Shown here: one piece after another, positions 18,062 to 28,301 of the stretch
Numbering within the stretch: the first letter of the stretch is position 1
How the letters are laid out: each line of letters opens with the position of its first letter
Origin: Rhodoferax sp. AJA081-3
Lineage (GTDB): Bacteria > Pseudomonadota > Gammaproteobacteria > Burkholderiales > Burkholderiaceae_C
NCBI RefSeq assembly: GCF_017798165.1
Contig: NZ_CP059068.1
Location: 992,001 to 1,056,000 of the forward strand
Length of the DNA: 64,000 bases
Direction of reading: 5' to 3'
Made by a program: the position numbers and the translations under genes
Notes under the pieces: model-generated
Told to the model about the DNA's origin: nothing
Seen by the model: the letters and a program-made list of their open reading frames with translations, nothing else
Database searches by the model: none

Positions 18062-19578
18062 GCCTGCACCAGGTTCTTGTAGACGCCGCAGCCGACGTAG
18101 AGCCCGTCCACCTTCTGTACGAAGGACATCTTGGCCTGCACCTTGCCCGTGGTCGGGTTGGCAATGTTGTACTCCACCCAGCCCGGCTCGTAGTCTGCCT
18201 GGTCAATGATCGATTGCAACAACCCCTGGCCGTCGATGCCAGGAATGTCCTGCAAACGCGTGCCGACTTTGGCCGGGTTGCCCCCAAAGGCAAGGTAACG
18301 GCCGGTGTCGTCCAGCACAAAGACGTACATGTCGCGGTCCATAAAACCCTTGGTCGCATCGGTCACGTCCCGCAGGAAGGTCTCTTTGGACACATGCTGG
18401 CGGTGGGCCACGGCGCGCTGCACCAGGGCCAGAGCCTCTTCGGCCGAGCCCTGCTGCAGTTTGAACAGCGCCACCGATTCCACCAGCGTACTGGCCCGCC
18501 CTTCCATGGCCACGGCCTGGGTCACGGCCTGCTCCACCATCTGGGCATTGCGCTGGGTGATTTCGTCCAGTTGGCGCACAGCCGAAGTGATCTCACTCAG
18601 GCCCGAACTCTGCTCCGCGCTGGACGTGGAGATTTGCGACATGCTGGCAGCTACATCGCGTATGCCGCCAACTACTTGGTTGATGGTAGTGCCTGCCGCG
18701 CGGATTTTCTGCACGCTGGACGCCACCTGGCTGGACGAAGTGCTGATCAGCAGGCGAATTTCTTTGGACGCCTCGGCAGAACGCTGCGCCAGGGAGCGTA
18801 CCTCGGTCGCCACCACGGCAAATCCACGGCCCGACTCACCGGCACGTGCGGCCTCCACGGCTGCATTCAGGGCCAGGATATTGGTTTGGAAGGCCAGGCC
18901 GTCAATGACACCCACAATTTCATCCATGCGTTTGGCACTGGCCTGTATGGCTTCTACCGACTCCACCGCCTGCACCATGGTGGCGGCACCCTGGTCGGCC
19001 ACATCACGCACTTCGCCCGCTTTCTGGTTGGCCCGGCTGGCGGTGTTGGCGTTTTCTTGCACGGTGGAGGACAGTTCTTCCACGCTGGCGGCTGTCTGCT
19101 CCAGGTTGGCGGCCTGCTGCTCGGTGCGGTCCGACAAATCGCTGCTGCCGCGGGCCAGGCTTTTGCCCGCGTGGTTGACAAAGGCCGCATTGCTGCGCAC
19201 ATTGGCCACCATGGCCGAAACGGTACGGCCCAACTGGCCTACGGCCCCCACAAGCTGCCCCAATTCATCGCGACCGCTGGCGGTTAAGGACTGGCGCAAG
19301 TCACCGGCCACCATACGGTCCACAGCCTTCACGACCACGCCCAAATCCAGCGTCACACTCAGGTAGAACGCCACCAGGAAATAGACCAGCAGGCCAGCCA
19401 AGCCACACAGCACCCACAGGCTGGCCGGCCCCGGCCTGGAACCATCACCCACCACGACCTGCCACAACACAAACACCAATGGCAACGCTGACAACACTGC
19501 AACCAGTGCCAGCTTGCCCCCCAGTGACAAGTGACGCATCAGGCCAAGCCCAAGCCCCAACAACTTGGAAGAACCCAT
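18058..19578 (-). CDS. Methyl-accepting chemotaxis protein with C-terminal single Cache domain
   Basis: The start at 19578 (MGSSKLLGLG) is preceded by GAGGTG at good spacing, giving 506 residues. Two closely spaced membrane helices (about 23-43 and 54-73) leave almost no periplasmic part. HAMP and the coiled-coil signalling domain follow, with the tip [28 protein letters not shown]. Residues about 400-505 resemble a small Cache domain (YVFVLDDTGRYLAFGG, then GWVEYNIANPTTGKVQAKMS). This sensor would therefore sit in the cytoplasm behind the signalling tip, the reverse of the usual order. The ligand is unknown. Confidence 0.88.
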   Translation of the reverse strand: MGSSKLLGLGLGLMRHLSLGGKLALVAVLSALPLVFVLWQVVVGDGSRPGPASLWVLCGLAGLLVYFLVAFYLSVTLDLGVVVKAVDRMVAGDLRQSLTASGRDELGQLVGAVGQLGRTVSAMVANVRSNAAFVNHAGKSLARGSSDLSDRTEQQAANLEQTAASVEELSSTVQENANTASRANQKAGEVRDVADQGAATMVQAVESVEAIQASAKRMDEIVGVIDGLAFQTNILALNAAVEAARAGESGRGFAVVATEVRSLAQRSAEASKEIRLLISTSSSQVASSVQKIRAAGTTINQVVGGIRDVAASMSQISTSSAEQSSGLSEITSAVRQLDEITQRNAQMVEQAVTQAVAMEGRASTLVESVALFKLQQGSAEEALALVQRAVAHRQHVSKETFLRDVTDATKGFMDRDMYVFVLDDTGRYLAFGGNPAKVGTRLQDIPGIDGQGLLQSIIDQADYEPGWVEYNIANPTTGKVQAKMSFVQKVDGLYVGCGVYKNLVQA

Positions 19579-19687
19579 ATCAAACACCTCGCTATACCGG
19601 TACCACAACAATACATCCAGACCGGGCCGAAGGCTAGCCCTTCAAGCTGACGATGAACCTACATAGGAACCCGGTACAAACCCTGTA

Positions 19688-21190
19688 TCAGGCGCGTTGC
19701 GAGAAGAATTTAAGCATGCGACCCAGCAGGTCGTCCTGGCTTGCCACCGGCTGGCCTGCCTTGGCCAGCAGCACGCTGCGTTCGGCATTGCGCGCCTCAA
19801 CGATGGCGCTCATGTCTCTGGCAATCTCGGGGCGTTGTTCCAAAACCTTGGCAAAACCCGCCTTGTCCAGACGGTAACAATCCACGGCTGTAACTGCCAC
19901 CACGGTGGCGCTGCGGGCCTCACCGGTCAGCATGCCCATCTCGCCAAAAATATCGCCATCGTGCAAGGTGGCCACGGGTATGCGGCCGTCCGGCCCATCC
20001 ACCAGTACCTTCGCCTCACCCCGTATGACCAGGTAGAGCCAATGGGCGACAGCGCCCTGGCGGGTAAGAATGTCCCCCGCGGCAAACGGTGCATGCACCA
20101 GGTGTTCGGCCAGCATGTGTTGCTCGGCGGAAGGCAAATTGGCAAACAGATCGGTGCGGCGGATCGCGTCCAGGCGCAGGTCAAATTCGCGCTGGTCCGA
20201 CGCGGCCCGCCAACTGTCGTTTTCCTTGATCAGCAGGCGCTCTTCTTGCGGCACGCCCAGCTGTATGCCTGCACGGGCCAGGGCCGCCAGTGCATGCACC
20301 CGCACCGAAGAATCGCCGGGCTCGTCAAACTGCGGATCGCCCAGCCAGTAACGCAGGCTGAAGCGGCGATACCCGGCCACCACATCACTCAAGATGGCAT
20401 TGGGGGGTGGCTGGGTCAACACATGGGGAATTTCGGCGTCCAGCACGGAGCGCTCCAGCACACGAATGACGGCCTCCGGATCGGCCGACGGTGTGATGCA
20501 GAAGTGAACCACACGGCGCCACGCCAGCGGCGCAGCGTCGGAGCCCCGCATGACGGTGAAGCGGTTTTTCATCAGCCAGCTGTTGGGCACCATGACCAGC
20601 TCGCAGTTGCGGGTCTCAACCGCAGTAAACCGCCAATGCACATCGGTGACACGGCCGCTGATGTCGTCCAGTTTCACCCAGTCACCTACGCGCAGCGAAT
20701 TATCCAGCTGCAGGGTCACACCACCCAACACATTGCCCAGAGTGTCCTGCATGGCAAAGGCCAATACGGCGGTAATGACGGCCGAAGTGGCAAACAACGG
20801 CGTGGGATCGACCCCCGACAGCCGCAGGCAGAAAATTCCCCAGACCAGGGCCAGCCCGGTAAAGCTCAGGTCATGGGCAATGCGGGGCACGCTGAAGCCC
20901 CACAGCGGCAGCAGGCCGCGAAAAAACACCGTCGCCACCAGATGCGCGCAAGCTACACCCCACAGAAAAATGGCCAGCACCAAGGCGGTATTGGCCAGCA
21001 TGGGAGAACCGCGCAACCCCCTGACCGCCGACAGCGCCACCAGCACCAGTGCCGACAACACCCAGGTAACCCGAAGCGCCCGGTATTCTGCAGGCCGCAC
21101 CAACCGAAAAACCACCGCCGCCGCCACAACGCCCAACCAGGCCCACCACAACACGGGTTGTTGGGCCATTGCCAGATCAAGTACGGTCAT
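19688..21190 (-). CDS. MscS-family channel with C-terminal cyclic-nucleotide-binding domain
   Basis: A 500-residue membrane protein. About four or five hydrophobic helices are followed by the MscS pore and beta domain (TSAVITAVLAFAMQDTLGNV then VGDWVKLDDISGRVTDVHWR). Residues about 350-480 form a cNMP-binding domain (LAEHLVHAPFAAGDILTRQG, then DGDIFGEMGMLTGEARSATV with the phosphate-binding cassette). Such fusions are known as cyclic-nucleotide-gated MscS-like (bCNG) channels. It may link osmotic or ion flux to cAMP or cGMP. The gene lies 21 bp after the VOC gene on the same strand and may share its transcript. Confidence 0.9.
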   Translation of the reverse strand: MTVLDLAMAQQPVLWWAWLGVVAAAVVFRLVRPAEYRALRVTWVLSALVLVALSAVRGLRGSPMLANTALVLAIFLWGVACAHLVATVFFRGLLPLWGFSVPRIAHDLSFTGLALVWGIFCLRLSGVDPTPLFATSAVITAVLAFAMQDTLGNVLGGVTLQLDNSLRVGDWVKLDDISGRVTDVHWRFTAVETRNCELVMVPNSWLMKNRFTVMRGSDAAPLAWRRVVHFCITPSADPEAVIRVLERSVLDAEIPHVLTQPPPNAILSDVVAGYRRFSLRYWLGDPQFDEPGDSSVRVHALAALARAGIQLGVPQEERLLIKENDSWRAASDQREFDLRLDAIRRTDLFANLPSAEQHMLAEHLVHAPFAAGDILTRQGAVAHWLYLVIRGEAKVLVDGPDGRIPVATLHDGDIFGEMGMLTGEARSATVVAVTAVDCYRLDKAGFAKVLEQRPEIARDMSAIVEARNAERSVLLAKAGQPVASQDDLLGRMLKFFSQRA

Positions 21191-21211
21191 GGACGGGCCC
21201 GCGTGACAGCT

Positions 21212-21700
21212 TTAGCGGCTTTGTCCAGGATGGGCCAACTGTGAAAACGCCTTGACCACCTCGGGCGGTGCCTGCACCAGCTCGATCAACACACCCTCAC
21301 CGGCAATCGGAAATTCATCGTTGCTCTTGGGGTGCAAAAAACACACATCAAAGCCGGAGGCACCCTTGCGGATGCCACCCGGCGCAAAACGCACACCCTG
21401 AGCAGTGAGCCAGTCCACGGCGGTGGCTAGGTCATCTATCCACAAGCCCACGTGGTTGAGCGGCGTGTTTTGCACGGCGGGCTTTTTCTCGGGGTCCAGG
21501 GGTTGCATCAGGTCCACTTCGACCTTGAACGCACCCGCGCCTATGGCACAAATGTCTTCGTCCACGTTTTCTGACGCACTGCGGTAGGTACCGGTGACCT
21601 CCAGCCCCAGCATGTCCACCCACAGCCTGTGAAGGCGCTTCTTGTCAGTGGCACCGATGGCGATTTGCTGGATGCCCAGCACATGAAAAGGACGCAGCAT
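21212..21700 (-). CDS. VOC-family protein, probable methylmalonyl-CoA epimerase
   Basis: A 162-residue VOC (glyoxalase-fold) protein. Start 21700 ([10 protein letters not shown]) is chosen for the GAGGGT ribosome site. Two beta-alpha-beta modules are visible. [17 protein letters not shown] supplies one metal histidine and [10 protein letters not shown] the final metal glutamate. At the position usually occupied by the first His of Mce (DHIGIAV), the sequence reads QQIAIGA, so a Gln takes its place, as in some glyoxalase I enzymes. Its location after pccA in the mutase operon supports a role in epimerising (S)- to (R)-methylmalonyl-CoA. This is context inference. Confidence 0.75.
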   Translation of the reverse strand: MLRPFHVLGIQQIAIGATDKKRLHRLWVDMLGLEVTGTYRSASENVDEDICAIGAGAFKVEVDLMQPLDPEKKPAVQNTPLNHVGLWIDDLATAVDWLTAQGVRFAPGGIRKGASGFDVCFLHPKSNDEFPIAGEGVLIELVQAPPEVVKAFSQLAHPGQSR

Positions 21701-21761
21701 GTCGATACCCTCACCTTGTTTGACAAACTTCACTTTCGCATATTTTTGCGATTTACAACCC

Positions 21762-21789
21762 CGCGTTTACGCGAACTCCACCGTCGCGT

Positions 21790-21804
<15 letters not shown>
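21762..21804 (-). repeat. Tandem duplication of the pccA stop-codon region
   Basis: Two 20-bp units with a period of 23 bp, CGCGTTTACGCGAACTCCAC and CGCGTTTATGCGAACTCCAC, differ at one base. Each, read on the minus strand, encodes VEFA followed by TAA. The second VEFA-stop lies just past the real stop of pccA. Confidence 0.7.
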
Positions 21805-23838
<2,034 letters not shown>

Positions 23839-23946
23839 GAAAAGTCTCCTATTCGGGAATCAGTTTGTTGGCCTTGCGGATAGACGTGAAACGTCATCGT
23901 CCGAACCAAAAAGGCATGTGCGGTCTCAGGCATACCAGTCCCCCAA

Positions 23947-24032
23947 GAGCGGTTTGCCCAGGGGCTTTGCGCAGGTAAAGGAGGAGCCCGCAGGGCGGGG
24001 GACACGGAGCAAAGTCCGTGGGCAGACCGCTC
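23947..24032. repeat. 86-bp inverted-repeat element between pccB and pccA
   Basis: The arms 23947-23970 (GAGCGGTTTGCCCA then GGGGCTTTGC) and 24009-24032 (GCAAAGTCCG then TGGGCAGACCGCTC) pair at about 20 of 24 positions. The loop has a smaller palindrome, GCCCGCAGGGC. It occupies most of the gap between pccB and pccA. On the mRNA it would form a large hairpin before the pccA ribosome site. It is distinct in sequence from the other repeats here. Confidence 0.7.
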
Positions 24033-24068
24033 GCACGCGATGGAAGATGCAACACATGAAGTGCATTC

Positions 24069-25601
24069 CTACAGCGGAATATTCCCGTGCTTGCGCCAAG
24101 GGTTCTCCAGCTTCTTGTCCTTCAGCATCACCAGCGAACGGCAAATGCGCTTGCGGGTTTCGCTGGGCAAAATCACATCGTCAATAAAGCCGCGCGCGCC
24201 CGCCACAAACGGGTTCGCAAACCGCGCCTTGTACTCCGCCTCTTTGGCCGCCAGCTTGGCCGGGTCGCCCTTGTCCTCTCGGAAGATGATCTCCACTGCG
24301 CCCTTGGCACCCATCACCGCAATCTCGGCATTGGGCCAGGCCAGGTTCACATCGCCACGCAGATGTTTGGACGCCATCACGTCGTACGCACCGCCATAAG
24401 CCTTGCGTGTGATGACCGTGATCTTGGGCACCGTGCACTCGGCATACGCATACAGCAGCTTGGCCCCGTGTTTGATGATGCCGCCGTACTCCTGCGACGT
24501 GCCGGGCATGAAACCGGGCACATCCACAAAGGTGATGACGGGGATATTGAACGCATCACAAAAGCGCACAAAACGCGCCGCCTTGATGGAACTCTTGATG
24601 TCCAGGCAACCTGCCAGCACCAGCGGCTGATTCGCCACGATGCCAATCGTCTGTCCGTCCATACGCGCAAAACCGATGATGATGTTCTTGGCGTACTCGG
24701 GTTGTATCTCGAAGAAATCGCCATCGTCCACCGTCTTGACGATCAGTTCCTTCATGTCATAGGGCTTGTTGGGGTTGTCCGGGATCAGGGTGTCCAGGCT
24801 CAACTCCTTGCGGTCAATCGGGTCGCCGCTCTTGCGCACGGGCGCCTTTTCGCGATTGGAGAGCGGCAGGTAGTTGTACAGGCGGCGCAGCATCAACAGC
24901 GCCTCCACATCGTTCTCAAACGCCAGATCGGCCACACCGCTCTTGGTGGTGTGGGTGACGGCGCCGCCCAGCTCTTCGGCCGTCACCTCTTCGTGCGTTA
25001 CCGTCTTCACCACTTCAGGCCCGGTGACGAACATATACGACGAGTCTTTCACCATGAAGATGAAGTCGGTCATAGCCGGCGAATACACCGCGCCGCCAGC
25101 CGAAGGCCCCATGATCAAGCTGATCTGCGGGATGACGCCGCTGGCCATGACATTGCGCTGGAATACATCGGCATAACCGCCCAAAGACGCCACACCCTCC
25201 TGGATGCGGGCGCCGCCGGAGTCGTTGAGGCCAATGACCGGTGCGCCCACCTTCATCGCCTGGTCCATGACCTTGCAAATCTTCTCGGCATGGGCCTCGG
25301 ACAGCGCGCCGCCAAACACCGTGAAGTCCTGGCTGAACACAAACACCAGGCGGCCATTGATCATGCCGTAGCCGGTGACCACGCCGTCGCCCGGAATCTT
25401 CTGGTCTTGCATGCCGAAGTCCACACAGCGGTGTTCAACAAACATGTCCCACTCTTCAAACGTGCCCTCGTCCAGCAGCAGCTCCAGCCGCTCGCGGGCG
25501 GTGAGTTTGCCTTTTTTGTGCTGGGCGGCGATGCGTTTCTCGCCACCACCCTGGCGCGCGAGCTCGCGCTTGGCTTCCAGTTGTTCAAGGATGTCGTGCA
25601 T
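24069..25601 (-). CDS. pccB: Propionyl-CoA carboxylase beta subunit
   Basis: A 510-residue carboxyltransferase. Both halves of the crotonase-like fold are seen: [20 protein letters not shown] with [20 protein letters not shown], and [18 protein letters not shown] with [20 protein letters not shown]. PccB moves the carboxyl group from biotin to propionyl-CoA, giving (S)-methylmalonyl-CoA. It lies between meaB upstream and pccA downstream on the same strand. A dispersed repeat occupies the short gap from meaB. Confidence 0.94.
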   Translation of the reverse strand: MHDILEQLEAKRELARQGGGEKRIAAQHKKGKLTARERLELLLDEGTFEEWDMFVEHRCVDFGMQDQKIPGDGVVTGYGMINGRLVFVFSQDFTVFGGALSEAHAEKICKVMDQAMKVGAPVIGLNDSGGARIQEGVASLGGYADVFQRNVMASGVIPQISLIMGPSAGGAVYSPAMTDFIFMVKDSSYMFVTGPEVVKTVTHEEVTAEELGGAVTHTTKSGVADLAFENDVEALLMLRRLYNYLPLSNREKAPVRKSGDPIDRKELSLDTLIPDNPNKPYDMKELIVKTVDDGDFFEIQPEYAKNIIIGFARMDGQTIGIVANQPLVLAGCLDIKSSIKAARFVRFCDAFNIPVITFVDVPGFMPGTSQEYGGIIKHGAKLLYAYAECTVPKITVITRKAYGGAYDVMASKHLRGDVNLAWPNAEIAVMGAKGAVEIIFREDKGDPAKLAAKEAEYKARFANPFVAGARGFIDDVILPSETRKRICRSLVMLKDKKLENPWRKHGNIPL

Positions 25602-25643
25602 GGTGTCCTTCTTTGGTAATCAGTGATTGAAGTTTCTGAAAAA

Positions 25644-25690
25644 TGCTATGAATTGAATAGCTACTTAACTAGTAATGGCGAGGGCTGCAA
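25644..25690 (+). repeat. Dispersed repeat copy at the meaB 3' end
   Basis: Plus strand: hairpin TGCTATGAATTGAATAGC, a spacer, then GGCGAGGGCTGCAA. The meaB stop codon (25665-25667) lies within it, so the last seven or so residues of MeaB are encoded by the repeat. It ends 43 bp upstream of the pccB start. Confidence 0.75.
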
Positions 25691-26681
25691 GCAGATTTCG
25701 TGCAGCAGTCGAGGCCGCCAGCTGCCCTGCAGCCACCGCACGTGTCATCTCTGGCAGACTGGCCTGCACGGCGGGGTTTTGGCGGAAGGCCTGCTTCAAG
25801 CCAGCATCAATACGCTCCCACATCCAGGCCAGGGCCTGGTGCTGGCGGCGCTGGGCCAGCTTGCAGTTGGCTTGGCCGAGGCTTTGGAACTCGGTGACGG
25901 ATTCCCAAAAGGTATCGACACCCGTGCCCTTCAGGGCGCTGAGTTGAATCACCTTGGGGTGCCAGTTGGTCTTGACATGGGGCTCGTGGTCCGGGCTGCC
26001 ATGCATGCCCAGTAGCCGCAGGCTGGAACTGATCTGTGCCCGTGCCCGCATGGCAGCATCGGGATCAATATCGGCCTTGTTGACGACCACCAGGTCCGCC
26101 AGCTCCATGACGCCTTTTTTGATGGCCTGCAGGTCGTCACCCGCATTGGGCAGCTGCATCAGCACAAACATGTCCGTCATGCCCTGCACCGCCGTCTCGC
26201 TCTGGCCCACACCCACGGTTTCGACAATGACAATGTCGTAACCCGCCGCCTCGCAGACCAGCATGGCCTCGCGCGTCTTCTCGGCCACACCGCCCAGCGT
26301 GCCGCTGCTGGGGCTGGGGCGGATGTAAGCCTCTTCGCGCATGGAGAGGTGCTCCATACGCGTCTTGTCACCCAGAATGGAGCCGCCCGATACCGTGCTG
26401 GACGGGTCAATGGTCAGCACCGCAACGCGGTGGCCTTTGCCAATCAGGTACAGACCCAGGGCTTCGATAAACGTGGACTTGCCGACACCCGGCACACCAC
26501 TGATGCCCAGGCGGAACGACCTGCCCGTGTGGGGTAGCAATGCGGTCAGCAGCGCATCGGCCTGCACGCGGTGGTCGGCACGGGTGCTTTCCAGCAGCGT
26601 GATGGCTTTGGCGATGGCGCGGCGCTGGGCAGGCCCGCGCGACAGCAAATCGTCCACCTGAGATGCCAGAAAGTCAGACAA
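25665..26681 (-). CDS. meaB: Methylmalonyl-CoA mutase-associated G3E GTPase MeaB/ArgK
   Basis: A 338-residue G3E-family GTPase. Walker A is GVPGVGKS (62-69), followed by DPSSTVSGGSILGDKTRM, the switch region VETVGVGQSE, and the guanine-specificity motif NKAD. MeaB protects and reactivates adenosylcobalamin-dependent methylmalonyl-CoA mutase. The start appears to be TTG at 26681, overlapping the vapC stop by eight bases; the frame is closed just upstream, and a GTG eight codons in is an alternative. The C-terminus runs into a dispersed repeat. It belongs to the mcm-pcc block but is separated from mcm by a vapBC pair and a GNAT gene. Confidence 0.92.
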   Translation of the reverse strand: MSDFLASQVDDLLSRGPAQRRAIAKAITLLESTRADHRVQADALLTALLPHTGRSFRLGISGVPGVGKSTFIEALGLYLIGKGHRVAVLTIDPSSTVSGGSILGDKTRMEHLSMREEAYIRPSPSSGTLGGVAEKTREAMLVCEAAGYDIVIVETVGVGQSETAVQGMTDMFVLMQLPNAGDDLQAIKKGVMELADLVVVNKADIDPDAAMRARAQISSSLRLLGMHGSPDHEPHVKTNWHPKVIQLSALKGTGVDTFWESVTEFQSLGQANCKLAQRRQHQALAWMWERIDAGLKQAFRQNPAVQASLPEMTRAVAAGQLAASTAARNLLAALAITS

Positions 26682-27072
26682 CCCAGTTCTCCAGCTTCAA
26701 GCCCTCAACACGCTCGAACTCGCGGGTGTTGTTGGTAACCATAGTGGCGTCGAGTGCCAAGGCTTGGCAAGCCAGCAGCAAGTCCCGCTCGCCGATGCGT
26801 TGCCCTTTGGCCTCCAGCGATTTGCGTACCCGCCCGTACACCCAGGCGGCATCCTGACCCCAATCCTGTATGGGGAACTTCGACAGAAAATTCTCCAGCT
26901 TGGCGCGGGCCCCGGGGCGTTTGCTTTTTTCAATGCCAAAGGCCAACTCCGCCACCGTGACGGTGGAAATCACCAGTGACTCGCGACCGACCTGAATCAA
27001 GCGCTGCAGAACGTGCGCAGGTTGCTCGTTGATCACATAGATGCAAATATTGGTATCCAGGAGATAGGTCAT
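26674..27072 (-). CDS. vapC: VapC-type PIN-domain toxin
   Basis: A 132-residue PIN-domain ribonuclease. Start 27072 (MTYLLDTNICIYVI) overlaps the vapB stop as ATGA. The acidic metal-binding residues are visible as Asp in LLDTNIC, Glu in VAELAFGI, Asp in IGERDLLLA and the later Asn/Asp region in LDATMVTNNTREFERV. VapC toxins cleave RNA, often initiator tRNA. The gene sits in the propionyl-CoA operon, directly upstream of and overlapping meaB, so its expression may be tied to that transcript. Confidence 0.9.
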   Translation of the reverse strand: MTYLLDTNICIYVINEQPAHVLQRLIQVGRESLVISTVTVAELAFGIEKSKRPGARAKLENFLSKFPIQDWGQDAAWVYGRVRKSLEAKGQRIGERDLLLACQALALDATMVTNNTREFERVEGLKLENWVV

Positions 27073-27359
27073 GGCAACAAGGGCTCCCGATCGGGTTGGG
27101 GCCACTCGTCGCTGCGCTCCAGCTTGAAGTCGGGCTCAAACGCGGCCACTGCGGCCAACACCTGTTGCGCCCAGGTTTCGCGGTCTGGTTTCGGTCGCAG
27201 AATGATGGCATCCCCTTGCCGCTCAATGGTCACTTCCGCTGTGTTGAAGCGAAACGCCTTGGGTAGGCGTACGGCCTGGCTACGGCCAGTGGTGAATACC
27301 TTGGCGACGCTTGGCGCCGGCATCGCAGAATCCGTGGTGGTTCGGGTTGTGGCGGTCAT
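27069..27359 (-). CDS. vapB: VapB-type antitoxin (AbrB/SpoVT fold)
   Basis: A 96-residue antitoxin. The SpoVT/AbrB swapped-hairpin domain is seen in AKVFTTGRSQAVRLPKAFRF followed by EVTIERQGDAIILRPK. The C-terminal residues would wrap the toxin. GGGAG lies five bases before the ATG. It is the first gene of the pair and probably represses its own promoter through the palindrome at 27374-27404. Confidence 0.9.
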   Translation of the reverse strand: MTATTRTTTDSAMPAPSVAKVFTTGRSQAVRLPKAFRFNTAEVTIERQGDAIILRPKPDRETWAQQVLAAVAAFEPDFKLERSDEWPQPDREPLLP

Positions 27360-27373
27360 GATGGCTCCCGGCT

Positions 27374-27404
27374 ATTTGATATATACCAATAGTACATATC
27401 AAAT
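27374..27404 (-). promoter_or_regulatory. Palindromic operator/promoter of vapBC
   Basis: ATTTGATAT and ATATCAAAT form 9-bp inverted arms around an AT-rich 13-nt centre, 14 bp upstream of the vapB start. The minus strand contains TTGATA and TATATC elements that could form a sigma-70 promoter overlapping it. This layout is expected for VapB autorepression. Confidence 0.65.
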
Positions 27405-27429
27405 CCAAAAACACAAGTGTCCAATTTGC

Positions 27430-28296
27430 TCATGGCATTTGCGCCCGTGGGTCTGCAGTGGGGTCAAAGCGGGTCACGCCCGGAAAGGCCTGCGGGCTGC
27501 GCCAGGCGGGTGGTGCCTCTACGGTGGCCCAGTATTCGTCCACTCCGGCAATACGCCCGTCGTCCACCCGGAAAAAAGAGGTCGCAAAAAACTGGTTGGG
27601 CGGATGGTCCACACGCGCCAGTGACAGGACACGCCCGTCCTGCAAGTGCTCCACCTCCAGCAGGTGGATGGTCCAGCCCTCGGGGTAGCGCGCATTCACG
27701 TCGATCAATGCATCGGCTCCGTTGATGCGTTCACCACTGGTCCACCACACGGTTTGCACGTCGTCGTACAACAGGGAGCGGGCCTTGGGCCAATCGCGCG
27801 CCTGCAAGGCCGCCCAGAAGCGGCGCACGGCGCGCACGCTGGGCGTGGCGGGCATGCGCAAATAGTCGTTGTCCCACTCGCCCTCACCCACCTTGGCAAA
27901 ACCCCAGCGCAGGTAGAAACGGTTGGCATCACTGCCCTTGAGAGCGCACAGCTCCACCGGCAATTGTTCGGCATCGGCCTGTTTGCACACCCAACGCATG
28001 GCCTTGGCGCCCAGGCCGTGGTTCTGCCACTGCGGGTCAATGTAAAGATGGTCCAGGCGGAAGGCGTGCGACAAATGCTTGAGCACGATAAAACCCACGC
28101 GCTGGCCTCGCACTTCAATATGGTGGGTGCTCTCAGGGGAAAATCCCTCGGCCAGACGTTCGCGCGCACGCGCCTCGTCGTAGCGGCCCAAGCGTGTCAG
28201 GCTCTCGCGCATGGCGCGCAGGCGCAATGCCAGTAGGGCCTCAAAGTCATCGGCTGTGGCGGGCACCAGGGCCCAACCACCGTGGTGGGACGCCAT
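27430..28296 (-). CDS. GNAT acetyltransferase fused to an NTF2-like domain
   Basis: The 288-residue protein has an N-terminal GNAT domain (about 1-150). It shows FRLDHLYIDPQWQNHGLGAKAM with the acetyl-CoA loop QxxGLG, and ANRFYLRWGFAKVGEG. A second domain (about 155-280) resembles an SnoaL/NTF2-like barrel (RRFWAALQARDWPKARSLL, then VWWTSGERINGADALIDVNA). The substrate is unknown. The gene starts 5 bp after the mutase stop, so it is probably cotranscribed. Its place between mcm and meaB may reflect insertion rather than pathway function. Confidence 0.82.
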   Translation of the reverse strand: MASHHGGWALVPATADDFEALLALRLRAMRESLTRLGRYDEARARERLAEGFSPESTHHIEVRGQRVGFIVLKHLSHAFRLDHLYIDPQWQNHGLGAKAMRWVCKQADAEQLPVELCALKGSDANRFYLRWGFAKVGEGEWDNDYLRMPATPSVRAVRRFWAALQARDWPKARSLLYDDVQTVWWTSGERINGADALIDVNARYPEGWTIHLLEVEHLQDGRVLSLARVDHPPNQFFATSFFRVDDGRIAGVDEYWATVEAPPAWRSPQAFPGVTRFDPTADPRAQMP

Positions 28297-28301
28297 GGGT
28301 T

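Noticed and set aside
18640..18700. Another copy of the dispersed repeat in the chemoreceptor gene
   Set aside because: GTAGCTGCC-like bits occur, but there is no matching hairpin or CGGGGGCT end, so the similarity is probably chance.
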